Shown here: positions 34,780-46,459 of the stretch, piece after piece
Position numbering within the stretch: position 1 is the stretch's first letter
Layout of the letters: each line of letters starts with the position of its first letter
Source of the DNA: Cyclaneusma minus
Taxonomy: Eukaryota > Ascomycota > Leotiomycetes > Marthamycetales > Marthamycetaceae
DNA length: 64,000 nt
Assembly: GCA_037179335.1 (NCBI GenBank)
Contig: JAKZHN010000053.1
Coordinates: forward strand, 62,001 to 126,000
Reading direction: 5' to 3'
Position numbers and translations under genes: made by a program
Notes under the pieces: generated by a model
What the model saw: only the letters and a program-made list of their open reading frames with translations
The model's database searches: none
What the model was told of the DNA's origin: nothing

Positions 34780-35810
34780 CTAAAGCTTCGCCTCCCCCTT
34801 CACCACATCCCTCAACAGCTCCAGCCCCGCCACAGCAAACAGCACCATATTCTCCCCCCTCTCGCTGCATCCCGTTTCCACCTCTCTCGTAAACGTCCCT
34901 TTCTCTGACGCCACAGCCAGCGCCACATATCCCGGCTGTCTGTTCCTGCCGTCTCCAGATGCCGACGGGCCCGCCGTACCAGACTCGCAAATCGTGTATG
35001 TGCTGGCCAGCTTGGGACGTACATTCTCGGCGAGTCCAGATACCACGCTCGGCGTGGGACCCGAGTAGCTCTTGATCGTCTCGGTTGTCCAGCCGGCGAA
35101 GGCCATGCGCGATTCGAGTGTGTAGAGCTGGAGGGTGTGTTAGAATGTCTTTAAGGGGAGAAGAAGAGATGGGGAAAGACGAAAAGAGGGAATCAGGGAC
35201 GCTGAAAAGGGAAACGTACGGTCAGGCCACCTTTGTAGATTTTGCTGGCGCCGGGGGTGCTCAGAATGCTGGCTGAGATGAGACCACCCGCTGCCTGATT
35301 TCACGTTAGCAAAAAGTCAACATGAAGAAAGCTGGATAAAAAGCAGAGAATTGTTGAATCAATTGCTGAGAAACAGGATACACGAGGAACCAAAACTGAT
35401 GCTGAGATGATGGAAAATGCTCCAGCTCTCAGCTGGTAGGGTAGCTTGACCCCTGAGTTTCTCATCATGCAAGAAATCATGATTGACCACAAGGCAATCG
35501 CGATAGTCACGAAACCAGGCCCTCCGACCTGTTGTCGTACATCGCAGGATCTTGGCAAATCGTCCAAACACCACAAGCAAACTCCAGGTTGGCTGGATTG
35601 GTAGATATCAAGTTTGAAAAGAAGAAACCTTTGCATATCTCCCGAGCAATCCATCTGATTCAGGCAGCAAACACTTCCTCCCAGAGCCCAGGAAGATTGT
35701 CCACATACCGTCTCAGCAACACTAACGCTCTCCCCCTTCTCCTTGAGCAAAGCCGCCACCTCTTGAGCCCGGCTCTTCAGTTCAGTTGGAGGAAAGGTGT
35801 TTGTCGCCAT
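34780..35810 (-). CDS. Stand-alone CinA-domain protein (PncC-like NMN amidohydrolase)
   Basis: Three exons (35709-35810, 35220-35294, 34780-35127) encode 174 residues, the length of stand-alone bacterial CinA C-terminal proteins such as PncC. The core ESVSVAETAAGGLISASI, formed by joining exons 1 and 2, matches the family's AESxTGGL motif with Ala in place of the usual Cys-Thr. STPGASKIYKGGLTLYTLES follows across the second splice, then GYVALAVAS. Bacterial relatives deamidate nicotinamide mononucleotide to nicotinate mononucleotide in NAD recycling; activity here is inferred. Intron 1 is long (414 nt). Confidence 0.85.
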
Positions 35811-36733
35811 TTTGTCTCTTAAATTCTTCAGAGGTTTCGAAGAAGCAAAGAGTCTTGATTGTCCCGGATATCTCGGGTAGTGCGGGGTTCTCGTTGTGGC
35901 AGCGAGCTGGATGAAAGGGCGACTGGGCTTTGGGATGGAAGCTTGTAGTGTGCTTGTTCTGAAACTGCTGGAGGATGTGGAAAGACTTTTCATTTGTGGT
36001 GGCAGAGTGAAAATGGATATTCAATGGAGGGATAGTGTAGTTGCGGTTTATGACGTCCTGCGGGGAATACTCCAGCGGCCGGAGTAGTGGAGTAGCATTA
36101 CATGTACATATCGACACCCAATGTATTTCTGCTCCAAAGCACACTCGGGAGAAGTTGTGATTCACAACCAGATTGCGAATCTTCGAAAGAGTCGGTAAAG
36201 GCATGGATTTCCTGTTCCCGACCAGCTGTAGGCCTGCGGAGTTCCACTCAAGTCCGCATTGCTGCCGCCCTTTCCAACTTACTATCAAGCATCAAAAACC
36301 ACTTACCAGCACGTCCTATGACAGATTCAGGACATAGAGCTGTGGGCAGATCGATTGGCATCGAAATTGCTGTTTCTTTCAATGGGAAATCACGTTCGGT
36401 GGTTCTATCTTCGATTGTCGATTGTTTTGACAAGTCAAAGACCAACAGCATGATGCCCGATGAGCTGCTACCTTGGTTTGTGAATGGCAGTCAAAGAAAC
36501 ACTCCTTCCAACTTCTATCCTCGAAAAGACCCCATCTAGAAGAATAAATTCCGTTAGTCACCTTCAGGCAAGTTTGCTCTACATGGATTTGACATACACA
36601 CTCTCTAGTCATGTGCCTATGGACCATGTACCGGGCCGTCGGCAACAAAAACGGGATTGGAGCTCGCAAAGCAATATAGGAATCCACCTCCCGATATATA
36701 TATGTAGATGGTGAGGTACAAATATAAGGCTAC
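35811..36733. other. Intergenic region
   Basis: Shared upstream region of the CinA gene (minus) and the hypothetical gene at 36734 (plus). Frames at 36102-36539 (plus) and 35782-36288 (minus) show no recognisable features. A TATATATA run lies near 36694-36702, about 35 bases before the plus-strand ATG. Confidence 0.45.
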
Positions 36734-37759
36734 ATGGAGAAGCAGCGCCGGAGACTCTCCAATCCCGTTCGAGCTGCACTGCCTCGTCACCATCTTCAAA
36801 GCACAATGTATCCTTCCGGAAGACCAATGCATTTGCCTACATTCCCCATTTCCAGAAGCAGCCGGGGTTATACTCCCTGGAGCTATCCCATCGACTTCAT
36901 CCCCGTGCGTGACTTCAGATCCAGCCCAGACTGGACCGATCAGCCTGACCATGCTACGAGGTCCGAGAGGGGCCGAAGGTGTGGCAGAACTGACGAACGA
37001 GCCGGGCTGCCCACTGGTGTTGGATTTCGAGATCCAGACACAGCAGAGCCCGAGGAGCAAGAACGCCGCTCTTCGCCCCCTGCCCGCAAGCAGCTGGTCA
37101 AGTCATTCGGCGGCCGACGACAGCCGGAGGTGGAGCCATGTTCGCTGGGCACCGCGATGAAGAAGCTCAGCAAGCGAACGTCAACAGCGCTTCAGTTTTA
37201 CCGGGATTTCGAGAGGAGCTTCAACGAGAGTACGAAAGAACTCGACTTTGCAACAGAAGAGAACCTCGATCAGCTCTGGGAAAGCAAAACCATGGGCAAT
37301 AGTAGAGCACCACGAACCACCAAAAAGAGAAATGACAGGAATGAGCAGCAGAAGGAAGACCGAGAAGGCCAGAAGGAGCCAGCTCGAATATCCATGCAAT
37401 TTCTCCAGACCGAGCCGGAGCTACTTCACGAGGCGATCAATCAGGTCCTGACCGCCAAGATGGACGACATAGGCCATGACGGGGGAAGAGATGGAGAGCG
37501 ACAATCCGAGGCTGTTCGCCGGCTGCAGCGCAGGATTCAACTTCACCAAGGAAACCTCGTTGGTCTGCTGAGCACAGTCGGCAACGAACGTGTACTTCTC
37601 AAAGACCTGCTCCACGAGCTGCGGGATCTGAAGGAAGCTGTGGATCCACAAAAGCCGGAGAATCGACGCTTGTTCAGGGAGTATGAAGAGGATGGGCAAG
37701 GCAGCGAGGAGGACCGTGGAAGCGGGCAGGAAGATGACCAGGGACAGAACATGAACTGA
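36734..37759 (+). CDS. Hypothetical hydrophilic protein
   Basis: A single-exon frame of 341 residues, which I do not recognise. The N-terminal half is Arg/Pro/Ser-rich and probably disordered. A central segment (residues ~140-180; AMKKLSKRTSTALQFYRDFE) looks helical. Residues ~230-305 (LLHEAINQVLTAKMD, AVRRLQRRIQLHQGNLVGLL, LLKDLLHELRDLKEA) suggest amphipathic or coiled-coil helices. The tail is acidic (EEDGQGSEEDRGSGQEDDQG). A second in-frame ATG at 36806 could be the true start, because a TATA-like run is close to the first. The sustained open frame and heptad-like pattern favour a real gene. Confidence 0.6.
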   Translation: MEKQRRRLSNPVRAALPRHHLQSTMYPSGRPMHLPTFPISRSSRGYTPWSYPIDFIPVRDFRSSPDWTDQPDHATRSERGRRCGRTDERAGLPTGVGFRDPDTAEPEEQERRSSPPARKQLVKSFGGRRQPEVEPCSLGTAMKKLSKRTSTALQFYRDFERSFNESTKELDFATEENLDQLWESKTMGNSRAPRTTKKRNDRNEQQKEDREGQKEPARISMQFLQTEPELLHEAINQVLTAKMDDIGHDGGRDGERQSEAVRRLQRRIQLHQGNLVGLLSTVGNERVLLKDLLHELRDLKEAVDPQKPENRRLFREYEEDGQGSEEDRGSGQEDDQGQNMN

Positions 37760-38655
37760 TTCGAGGCTTTTCTCCAAGGACAGGTAGCATGCCTGGCTGT
37801 GCAGGTGGTTGTTGTTGCTCTGGGAGTTGGAAGGCGGACCACTATGCGTGTAGAGGACTGGCTCGATCTGAGATTGAAGTTTTCAAAACATTAGCAGTAT
37901 CCTAGCTCCAAATGCAAATGTGACGGCAAGATTCCACTGACCTTTTGGAAAAAGAAGTGAAGCGCCATCCCCATCAGAGTAATCGGAATCGAATTGTACA
38001 GGCCTGGGCTCAGCTTGCGCCTCCCCCCGACCCGCACGCTGCGTATTGCACTCAAGTGTCGCGGCGCACCGCACACAATCTTCGCAACGGCTCTCCCATA
38101 GGGACACGCGACCGCGCCTTCTTCTCTCTTGCGAGATATGCAAGGCGAGCGCGCGCCCTGCTTTTCTGATGCCAATTGCAAGCGTGGATCACGCCAGGCC
38201 CTCACGGGCAGACCTGTGCACCTCCCGCGGGGAGAGGGAGGGAGGTAAGATTGAAGAGTTACTCCGAATTTCTCATAAGCAAGTGTAGACGGCAGTCTGA
38301 TAAGGTATTTCGACCGAATCTGTGTGTGAGCTTAGAAACGCAGCGTTGATGAGGATGGCGCTTGGGGGAAAGAAAGGAAGGGTTGGAAAGCGAGCTCAAA
38401 TTTGGATTTTGTGCTCCTCGACTCTGCGCGCCCCACACTCTGTCGCTTGCCGTAGGAGCTTGGACCTCCTAGATTACGCAAGGCTACGCTTAATGAATGT
38501 GAAGCACGAGTGAGTGCACGACCACCGCCAGATTTTCGATTACTCCCTCGGACACCGGCAGATCTGCAAAACTTGCATTTACTCAGACCCGTTCCATCAC
38601 GTTGTTCATTGCCGTTGATTTCTCCGAGTCTGGCGTGCTCGCTGTTTGTTGCAAA
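37760..38655. other. Intergenic region
   Basis: No gene is supported in these 896 bases. Frames of 60-105 codons on both strands near 37880-38290 lack features. The stretch just before 38656 holds the leader of the Maf-type gene. Confidence 0.5.
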
Positions 38656-39564
38656 ATGAGTGAAAAGACCCCCTTAACCTCGCCCGAGCCCACTGAGCCT
38701 CCCCCAACCTACGAATCCGCCGCTGCCCAGCATGGTGCCCTCCCTCTACGATCTGTCTCGCAATCCGGAAAGAAGCCATTACCACGGGGCCCCTTCCCTC
38801 TAGACATCCCAATCCTACAACAACTGCGCGGCAAAAGGGTAATCCTAGCAAGTGCCAGCCCCCGGCGGAAGCAACTATTGGCCCAGGTAAGGAGATGTCA
38901 CATATAAAACACCCGTTATAATCCAAATATTAACAACTACTTCAAGATCGGACTCACCAACATTGAAATCATCCCCAGCACCAAGCCCGAAGATCTCTCC
39001 AAAGAACTCCTCGGTCCCTGGGAATATGTCCGTCAAACCGCCACACGCAAAGGCCTCGAAGTCTACGAGACCGTCATGCTTAACTCGCTCATCTCCATCC
39101 CCGACCCTGCTGTCGTCATCGCTGCCGATACCGTCATTGTGACAACGAGTGGTGCCATACTGGAGAAACCCCGCAGCGAGGCAGATCATTTGCGCATGTT
39201 GAAGATGCTCAGGGGGCAGGGTCATCATAAAGTGTATACGGCCGTGTGCGCGATAGCGCCGAGAGAGGATGCGAGGGCTCCTGGCTATAATATGCTCACC
39301 ACGGTGGAAGAGACTAAGGTGGTGTTTGCGAAGGATTTGGGCGATGAGATGATCGAGGCCTATGTGAAGACGAGGGAGGGCGTGGATAAGGCAGGAGGTT
39401 ACGCTATTCAGGGGATGGGCCCCCTGCTGATTGAGAAGATTGAGGGGCCCTATGATAACGTGGTGGGGCTGCCGCTTAGGAAAACATTGGCTATTGTCGA
39501 GAAAGCGGTGCTGAACCAGGATGAGGGAGCCGAGGAGGAAGGGGAAGATAGTGACGAGGAATGA
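38656..39564 (+). CDS. Maf-type nucleotide pyrophosphatase
   Basis: Exons 38656-38886 and 38947-39564 (60-nt intron) encode 282 residues. A Pro/Ser-rich N-terminal extension of ~60 residues precedes the Maf/HAM1-fold domain. Family motifs: LRGKRVILASASPRRKQLL with the nucleotide-binding S-ASPRR, PAVVIAADTVIV with the conserved AADT, then LEKPRSEADHLRMLKMLRGQ, HHKVYTAV, and DKAGGYAIQGMGPLLIEKI. Maf proteins hydrolyse non-canonical or canonical nucleoside triphosphates to monophosphates and help cleanse nucleotide pools. The C terminus is acidic. The last bases of the domain and stop are intact. Confidence 0.94.
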
Positions 39565-40065
39565 CAGGTGCCACTCGAGGGTGGCGGCGGCTATGTGCAA
39601 GACTAGAGTGTATTTGGGATTCGACTATAGCCAGAATATCAGGGGCTGCATATGGGACAGGCGTAGATAAAAGGCAACTAATGAACAAGCAGTATATAAA
39701 AGCACACCTAGTGACCGGACCATTAAAAGTGTTGACGCCTCGTTTCGTGTTGCTTTATCAGCTTGTACTTTGGGCGGACGAAGTGAGGTTAAGCAGAAAG
39801 AAATTATGGGCAAAAAAGCCTCCAAAAGTGCTTTTCGTGCATTTTCTATGTTTATGAGGACACGTGAGTGTATTCTGTGTCGGCCGATATGTAGTAATCA
39901 TTCACTGCTGTGATTAGTGTTGCGCTGAAAGTATGAAACAGGAGAGTGCTCGCTCGCTCAAGAAGGATGCCCCTTTTGCTGATGGCCCGAAGACTCCCAC
40001 GATCGCTTCCCATGCCCAAACTCCTAGCAATGCAACAGTCCGCGATATGTATGTATCAATCTCGT
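39565..40065. other. Convergent intergenic region
   Basis: These 501 bases lie between the 3' ends of the Maf-type and RMD8-like genes. No gene or repeat is seen. Confidence 0.5.
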
Positions 40066-42042
40066 TCACAGCTCCGCCAAAGCGTGTCCCCCAATCCCCA
40101 TCCCACACAGCTCGCCCAGGTCAGCCTCGCTGAACATACTCCTCTCCCACTTGACCACTGGCGCAGCACTCATATTAACACCACCACCATTTCCTCCAGC
40201 CTTCTTCTCCTTCTGCAGGATGGCAAACCTGATGCCGACTTCGGTGACCGTCACTGCGATACTGATTACAATCAGGACAATAATGATCCAGGTAATCGTG
40301 CTCATCTTTGTATCCGCGATCGAATCAGAAAGTATCTCCGCCAAGTCGAGGAATACACGACAACGCTCGTTGAGAACCTTGATGCGGGGGCCGATTTCAA
40401 GGTATTCGCGAATGGCAAAGTAGAGGGGATGCAGTGTGGGCTCGCTGTCCCAGAAAAAGTTGGGTACGTCGAGAACATTAGACGCTATTCGCAGTTAGCT
40501 AGGTCCGGCTTGGGAGTTTAATAGCAAACTTACAGAGATTAACATCGACGCGGCTCTTGAACAGCCGGCCGGTGATCTTGACAATTTCCGTTCTCGACAT
40601 TCCCAGCTTTCCTGTCAGCGCCAGGCGCTTCGGCACGTACTGCGCATCCTGCATCGTCTGCGACATCCTTTCCTCGAAGAAGCTCAGCTTTGTACTCTGC
40701 GCAATAGCATGACTCATGGCAAGCTTGATCATATGATCGCCACTCCGAAGCGTAATCATGTCGTTGAAAATCCTGGGTCTGGAGATTTGCGGATTGTACT
40801 CGAAGTGGAATTCTTCTGTTTCAAAGTCTGCTTCTTCCTGCGGTCGCGATACGAGCGCTATGCCTGTGTTATTTCCGGAGAATGTCAGGTCGGCTAAGAT
40901 GTCTTTTTCTTGCCGCTCGGTGAAGTTCCAGAAGACGACCACGCCGTAGCTAAATACGAACATCTCCCCGAACTGCGTTGCATCTGGTGCTATGCGATTT
41001 GGGCTCATCGGGCGGTTCATGAGCCGAGCTTCGGTCCGCCTTCTGTCTTCTTCTTGCCTTTGTGCTCTCTCCTCATCGCTCTCATCTCTCGGGCTCTGTT
41101 CTCCCTCCCTCATTCCAAAAGTTGCCACATCTTCAAAGTAGCCCTCGTGGTAATCGAGTCCTTCATTTCTCTCGATTTGTTCGTCAAGAACCGCTTTCCC
41201 GCCGGGGCTTTTGAGTACTGGGCTTCCGCGAACTCTGTATCCCTCACTTCCAGGTAACAATGGGAGATGGTATACGGTGTATAGGCAATCGTCATAGAGC
41301 TTGGTCCTTGCTCCGTGATGCTCTCTCAGAAAGGCAGCGGTAGCTTTCATTTTGTACCCCTGAGCAGTACAATAGGCCGTGACCCTTGCCAACTTCTCCG
41401 CTCGCCTCGCCTTTGGTAACCTCTCGGCATAGCTCTTCCCTTTGAGACCGCCCCTTTTCTTCAACGTATCTACCTCATCGTCATTCATGGGTCTGTCCTC
41501 CCCTTCCACAGCTTCCTCGCTGCCGTCCTCTTCCTCGTCATCTTTCTCGCCCACGGTCTCGGGAATTAGAACCAACTTCTCGCTGACTTTGGTCGATCTT
41601 CCAGGTACATTCTGCGGGACCATGCGCAATCCAAAGTTCGTGTTGGCGGGCGGGGGCCCGGCCGGTCGACGGACGCCGGCGGGAGTGGGTCGTCGTCCGG
41701 GTGGACCGCGCGCTTGGCCTGAAGGAATCTCCGAAGCATACTGAAGGACAGAATCAACGGATATGAGGCGTGTAGAAGCTCGGCTGCGACCTGGCGAGGT
41801 TTGAGAGGCAACCGGGGGCCGACCCGAAGCTTGACGGGCGAGGGCGGGTCGTTCACGGGAATCGGTGACCTTGTCATTCAGTCAGCATGAGTTTGTGTAG
41901 CGTATCCCGCATGGATTTCCTCGGAATAGCGGAGCAAAATGCAGCGGTTCGACTACGATCATATTCGGAGCCTTGCTCTGGGGGCAGAGGCACTCACCAG
42001 GACGGAAGGGCCTCTCTTCCCTGCGGTGCCGGGCGTCGTCAT
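40066..42042 (-). CDS. RMD1/RMD8-family (DUF155) membrane protein
   Basis: Three exons (41998-42042, 40534-41869, 40066-40484) encode 599 residues. Exon 1 gives only 15 residues (MTTPGTAGKRGPSVL). A disordered Arg/Pro-rich N-terminal region follows, then the DUF155 domain (~residues 200-520): RVTAYCTAQGYKMKATAAFL, FVFSYGVVVFWNF, KLSFFEERMSQTMQ, and VNLSSNVLDVPNFFWDSEP across the second splice. A single transmembrane helix lies at ~524-545 (TITWIIIVLIVISIAVTVTE), with a short tail behind it. Yeast RMD1 and RMD8 are needed for sporulation-related processes, and family members localise to the cytosol or to vesicle, mitochondrial or Golgi membranes. The molecular role is unknown. Confidence 0.92.
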
Positions 42043-43181
42043 GATGGCTTATGCGGAATCAACAGAAACTTGGTAGAGGTTGTATGGCCGACTGCACGCG
42101 AGCCAAAGCGGGCATAACTGTTTGGAAGGTCGTTGCTTGAAGTGGTCGGCGGGTAATGAGATGGTCGTGCTGCAACTATTTTGAAGCTTCGATAAAGGCG
42201 CCGTGCACCAACAGCTCATTTGCTTTTAGCCGGCCAATCAGGCCCGGCTGCGTCATCGCCGGCCTCAAACCAACATTGAAGTCTGGAACCTGCCGGCACA
42301 TTTCTAGATTACTTGGATTATTCACAGTGCCTCAAACTAGTACTAAGTATCTGAGTATATGGCAGTATTCGACACTGGAAGTTCGCTCAGGATGGATATC
42401 GATGTGGGTCACGGATCTCTTGGCTCAAGATGATACTAGCCTCGATTCAGCTTAAGTGCTTGCATATTGAGAACGTGCAACCGAAGCTATGTGAGACTTC
42501 AACTGCAGACCGTATGTTGCTTTTTCGGATGACACGCTCTTGAAGTAACGGCGATGCTCCTGAAGATGGAGACGGAAATCGGATCCGGGATGGTTGCTTG
42601 ATCGCAGATGAACAGGCTTTGTAATTTGGACTGTTGATGCCGAGTTCCATGCTTCTCCGCGTGAACTTAGGAAGTATTTCGAGATTCTACGAGACGGCTC
42701 TCAAGAGACAAACACCGTGTCTTTTCACTGCCCGCCTTACTCCATGTCAATATTCAATACTCATTATTCGATGAGCTGAAATCCCTGGCCAAGTTCCAAC
42801 AGCTCGGTCCATCAATCACGCCCACTCCTTGAGCGGCTGAAACATGACACCCTCACAGACCCCAAGCATCGTTCCCAGTGGACAGACCCTCCAGTTCATG
42901 GCTCACTGTCGTACGAGCCTACCCTCTCGCAGCAACGTTACCCTCGGCCATGACAGGCCCCGCCGTTGCCTCGTTACTCAACTACAACCGTTGCTCAATG
43001 CAAACGGCGGAACTCTTCAGCTCACGTCATACAAGATCTTGTAGAATGTGACGATTGGCATGACATGACTCTTTATCATCTATCAAAACAGCTAATCCAA
43101 GCCAAGTCGCCTGAAATCCACCCATGTCATCAATAGCATTCAACAAATCGACTTTTCCCAAAAAGTGCCCAGCACCCCTTT
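42043..43181. other. Intergenic region
   Basis: No gene is supported in these 1139 bases between the abaA 3' end and the RMD8-like start. The first ~100 bases are promoter sequence of the RMD8-like gene. Confidence 0.5.
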
Positions 43182-45534
43182 TTAAGCTCCATAGTGGCTT
43201 TCTTGCATGGCGAACGCCGTCACCCCACTCTCCCCACCCCAACTCTCACCCTTGAGTTCCCCGCTCTCCCAACCCGTCACCGCCGCACCTCCCCCCATAC
43301 CCTCATACCCCTGCCAGCTGTCCCCCCCTCCAAAGCCAGCAGCTCCCATCCCCTCCGGCAGCCATCCATTGACACCCACACCGCCTTGCTCAAACCCCTG
43401 AGCCAAGTAATGATCGATCTGCTGCGTGATATTGCCATTTGCGTCACCCACTTGATCATTATGATCCAGCCCACTCCTCAAGCTGCCCCCATTATCGCCG
43501 TTCACCAGCGTTGAGTCGCTATCCGCCTCTGAGATGAAAGACAGCTGCTGTCCATGCCCCTCATTCTGCGCATGTGCCTGCCCATTGCCATACCCGTAAT
43601 GATGCGCCATGAACGGACTTTGCAGCGCTCCAGACACCGCAGCTGCAAGCTGCTGGTGTGGCTCTGAATCGTGCGGACTGAGATCTTGGAACGGATCGGG
43701 CATTCCTAAGCCCGGCAGATCCAAGCCCAGTGAGTTGTGGCCGCCTTGATCGGCCCAAGCAAGATTCGAGTCAATGCTCGCTGAGATATGGTTGTGGCTG
43801 CTGCCGACACCATGGTGATCAACCGGACTGGGACTCATAACCGCGTTCCTGGGCGGCCGCCCATCAAGATACCACCAGTTTGTCTTGCCCTCGCCAGGTA
43901 TCCCGTCCCGCACTTTCGCTTGATCAAAGGTCCACAGAATGACTGCTTTCCTCTCCTGGTGCACACCGCGTCCGCCCGAGCGGCAAAAGATCTCCTGATA
44001 CATTGATATCTGCCTGATATAATCTCTCGTATTGAGCGATACGCCGGCTCTGGCATATTCCTCATGCTCTTTCTGCATCGTCATAAGCGACTGGATGGCA
44101 TGCGCCCACTGCACAGCCGGGAAGCTGATGCGTATCATCGATCCATTCCTTTCCGTCGGCGCCGCGAGCTCCTCTCTCTGTTGGACCGGCGGGTCATGAT
44201 CCGGGTTGCCATGTAATTTAGAAGGCTTATACAGCGTGGTTACGGAATACCATTCCGCATGAGGATCAGCAGTCGTAGGCTGGATATCAAAACTCGCGCA
44301 GAGGTTCGCGTGACGAGGTAGCGCGCGCGGCGGAAGCTGCAGGGTTGTGTCCATTTGGATCATGTCGCAGCTGAGTTCACCAGACATATCGAGGCGGTCT
44401 AGGGCCGGGAAGCGCTTGCGCCAGTTGGGGAAGGACTCGAGGGGGCGACGGGGGCCGGGACGTGGTTCGAATTGTGTGAAGGTATACCATTTGTCTGCAT
44501 GCGGCTCGGCCGAATGCTGGGTCTGGCTTTCTTGCTTGATCTCGTCCTCGGCCTCGGGATGGCCATGGGTGATCCAGAGGGCGAATCGCTTGGGGACTAC
44601 CATAGAAGCTGAGTAGTAGTATTTCTCGCGACGCCATGGTGGGAGCTCGTGATTTGCTATGGCCATTAGACATGGATCATCTCGAAGAGAGTCTTGGATC
44701 TCATGAGCTCGTCTGCCGCTCCCAAAGTAATAATGGGCTGTGCAATGTCAGCAAAGTCGCAGTGGCTTAGCCAGGGAGAAGCACTAAACATACCATCTGG
44801 ATGGGACTTTAGAAAGGTCTTCAGCACTTGAATATGACTCGAAACCTGCTTCCTAGTGCGACGTTTGCTTTCGTCTGGAAGTTGGCCAGGAGCCAACGAC
44901 TTTATGTGAGCAATCCAAAGATACTCGCTGATCAGCTCGTTTCTACCATAAGGCTTGGAGTTATAAGTAAACTTGCGCCGTCCCATGATAGGCAAGTCTC
45001 TTTGGGCTTGAGATATGTCAGTACTGATCTAGTAAGTAGACGTGGACGGGTTAACACACCATCAAGGAAGGCCTCCTCGAGGTCATCTGACCACTTCTGA
45101 TCCTTGTCTTGTCCATCGCGGGTTTGGCGCTGCCTATACTGCTTGTATTGCTCAGAATCTCGGATGTCAAGCTCCCGTTGTCTCTCATCACGACGACGTT
45201 GATGCTGGCGTTTCCGTTGCCCCAAGCTCGACACATGCGGGGGAGGGGGCTGTGACGGTACAACGACATGAGGGTGGTTAAGGCTGGGATGGGGGTAGAC
45301 GTTGGTTGATGAGTGAAGAATAGGAGGTTGGAGATAGTGTGAATGAAAATTCTCCCCGCTCAGGGGCGGCAACCCCTTGTGATCATGGTACACATCTACT
45401 GAAGCCAGGGTGCGTGATGCGGTATTGCCCGCGGATTCTGTTAGAGGTAGCCTAGAACCTTGAAGGTTCGAATCTTCCAAGCCTGAGGGTGTTGGTGGAA
45501 AGCTTGAGGGCCGCACGAGCCTTCGAGATTCCAT
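43182..45534 (-). CDS. abaA: TEA/ATTS-domain conidiation regulator AbaA
   Basis: Three exons (45060-45534, 44794-45006, 43182-44737; introns 53 and 56 nt) encode 747 residues. The TEA DNA-binding domain is at ~147-232: KWSDDLEEAFLDA, then QRDLPIMGRRKF across intron 1, GRNELISEYLWIAHIKS, and RRTRKQVSSHIQVLKTFLK just before intron 2. Intron 2 falls right after the domain. The middle (EKYYYSASMVVPKRFALWIT) matches the conserved region after the TEA domain of AbaA orthologues. The C terminus is Gly/Gln/His-rich. In Aspergillus AbaA acts after BrlA in the conidiation cascade, turning on wetA and spore genes through CATTCY sites and amplifying itself. The start is the first ATG; the frame is open further upstream without one. 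Confidence 0.94.
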
Positions 45535-45899
45535 CGAGGGGATGGTAAGAATGCTGAGTCGTATAGCAATTCTAGGGCTTAGCAGATTCTCTGTGACAAA
45601 GGGATTCTTTCTGGAGCGCGAATGGGCGTGAGAAAATGTAGGTAGGAATGACAAGTGTAGAGTGTGGTGGGTGAGAGGGAATGTCGAAGGCTGGAGTTAA
45701 GAATGAAGGGACAGGAGATCGCTTATAAAGAGGGAAGAGAACCCAGGTCCATTTGACGATCAGTAGAATAACATGGCGGATGTCTACAATGGGAAGTGGC
45801 TAGGGCGTGGGACGCCCTCACAAACATTGGATCGATAACACCCTAGCGCCCTGTTTTGGCTGGCTTGGGGATACTCCTAGGCACCCATTCCACCCCTCG
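45535..45899 (-). promoter_or_regulatory. abaA promoter with clustered AbaA and BrlA motifs
   Basis: AbaA response elements (CATTCY, either strand) occur at 45548-45553, 45645-45650, 45678-45683, 45700-45705 and 45886-45891. BrlA response elements ((C/A)(G/A)AGGG(G/A), either strand) occur at 45535-45541, 45674-45680, 45729-45735 and 45893-45899. Each motif would be expected about 0.4 times in a stretch of this length with equal base use. One pair overlaps (45674-45683) and another is only one base apart (45886-45899). The pattern fits BrlA activation plus autoregulation. Confidence 0.55.
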
Positions 45900-46459
45900 A
45901 GAAGGAGGTGACTGATCGGGATGTACAGGACTGCCCAGCTTCCCAATCAGACCAGCAAAAGTTCGAGAGAATAACGAGAATTCACCTACTCAGGAACAAA
46001 TGATATCGTTGCCAGGACTACTGCAAAATTCTTGATGGGTGCAATTTGCTTTGCCAGGCACTTCTGAGGCTGACGATTACACACAACACGGTAGCTGAGG
46101 CACGAAGAATGTCAAGATATTTCGATTAGAATTAGACTTACCATCTCAAGATCAGGGAGGCGATCGTTGGGTCGTTGGACGGTTCAAGAACCTCCTTGGT
46201 TGGTCGACCACCCATTGCAAGCCTTGGCTCTCGTAGGTGGAGATCCATATGAATGATCGTTCCAGGAAATCGGCAGACATCCTTCAGTCGCACAAAAACG
46301 TCCACAAAGCTCGATTGTTCAGAGTGGCGGCGAGTGCAGGGGCCGCACCGCAAAGGTGTGGTGCAAGCAAGGGTTGCGCGGCACTCAGAAATCGGGACAT
46401 ACCAGACAACAAAATTGATTTTTGGTGTCTAATAACGTTAACAGATGAATTGAAACGAC
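45900..46459. other. Upstream region of abaA / MRD1 3' flank
   Basis: No gene is supported. One more CATTCT match lies near 46105. The frame of 71 codons at 46138-46353 on the minus strand has no features. Confidence 0.45.

Noticed and set aside
45455..45480. GGTTCGAATC-like tRNA T-arm motif
   Set aside because: It lies inside abaA exon 1 and no acceptor, D-arm or anticodon arm can be built around it.
45535..45654. Upstream extension of the abaA frame by 40 codons
   Set aside because: It has no ATG; the open frame is chance, and the first ATG is at 45534.
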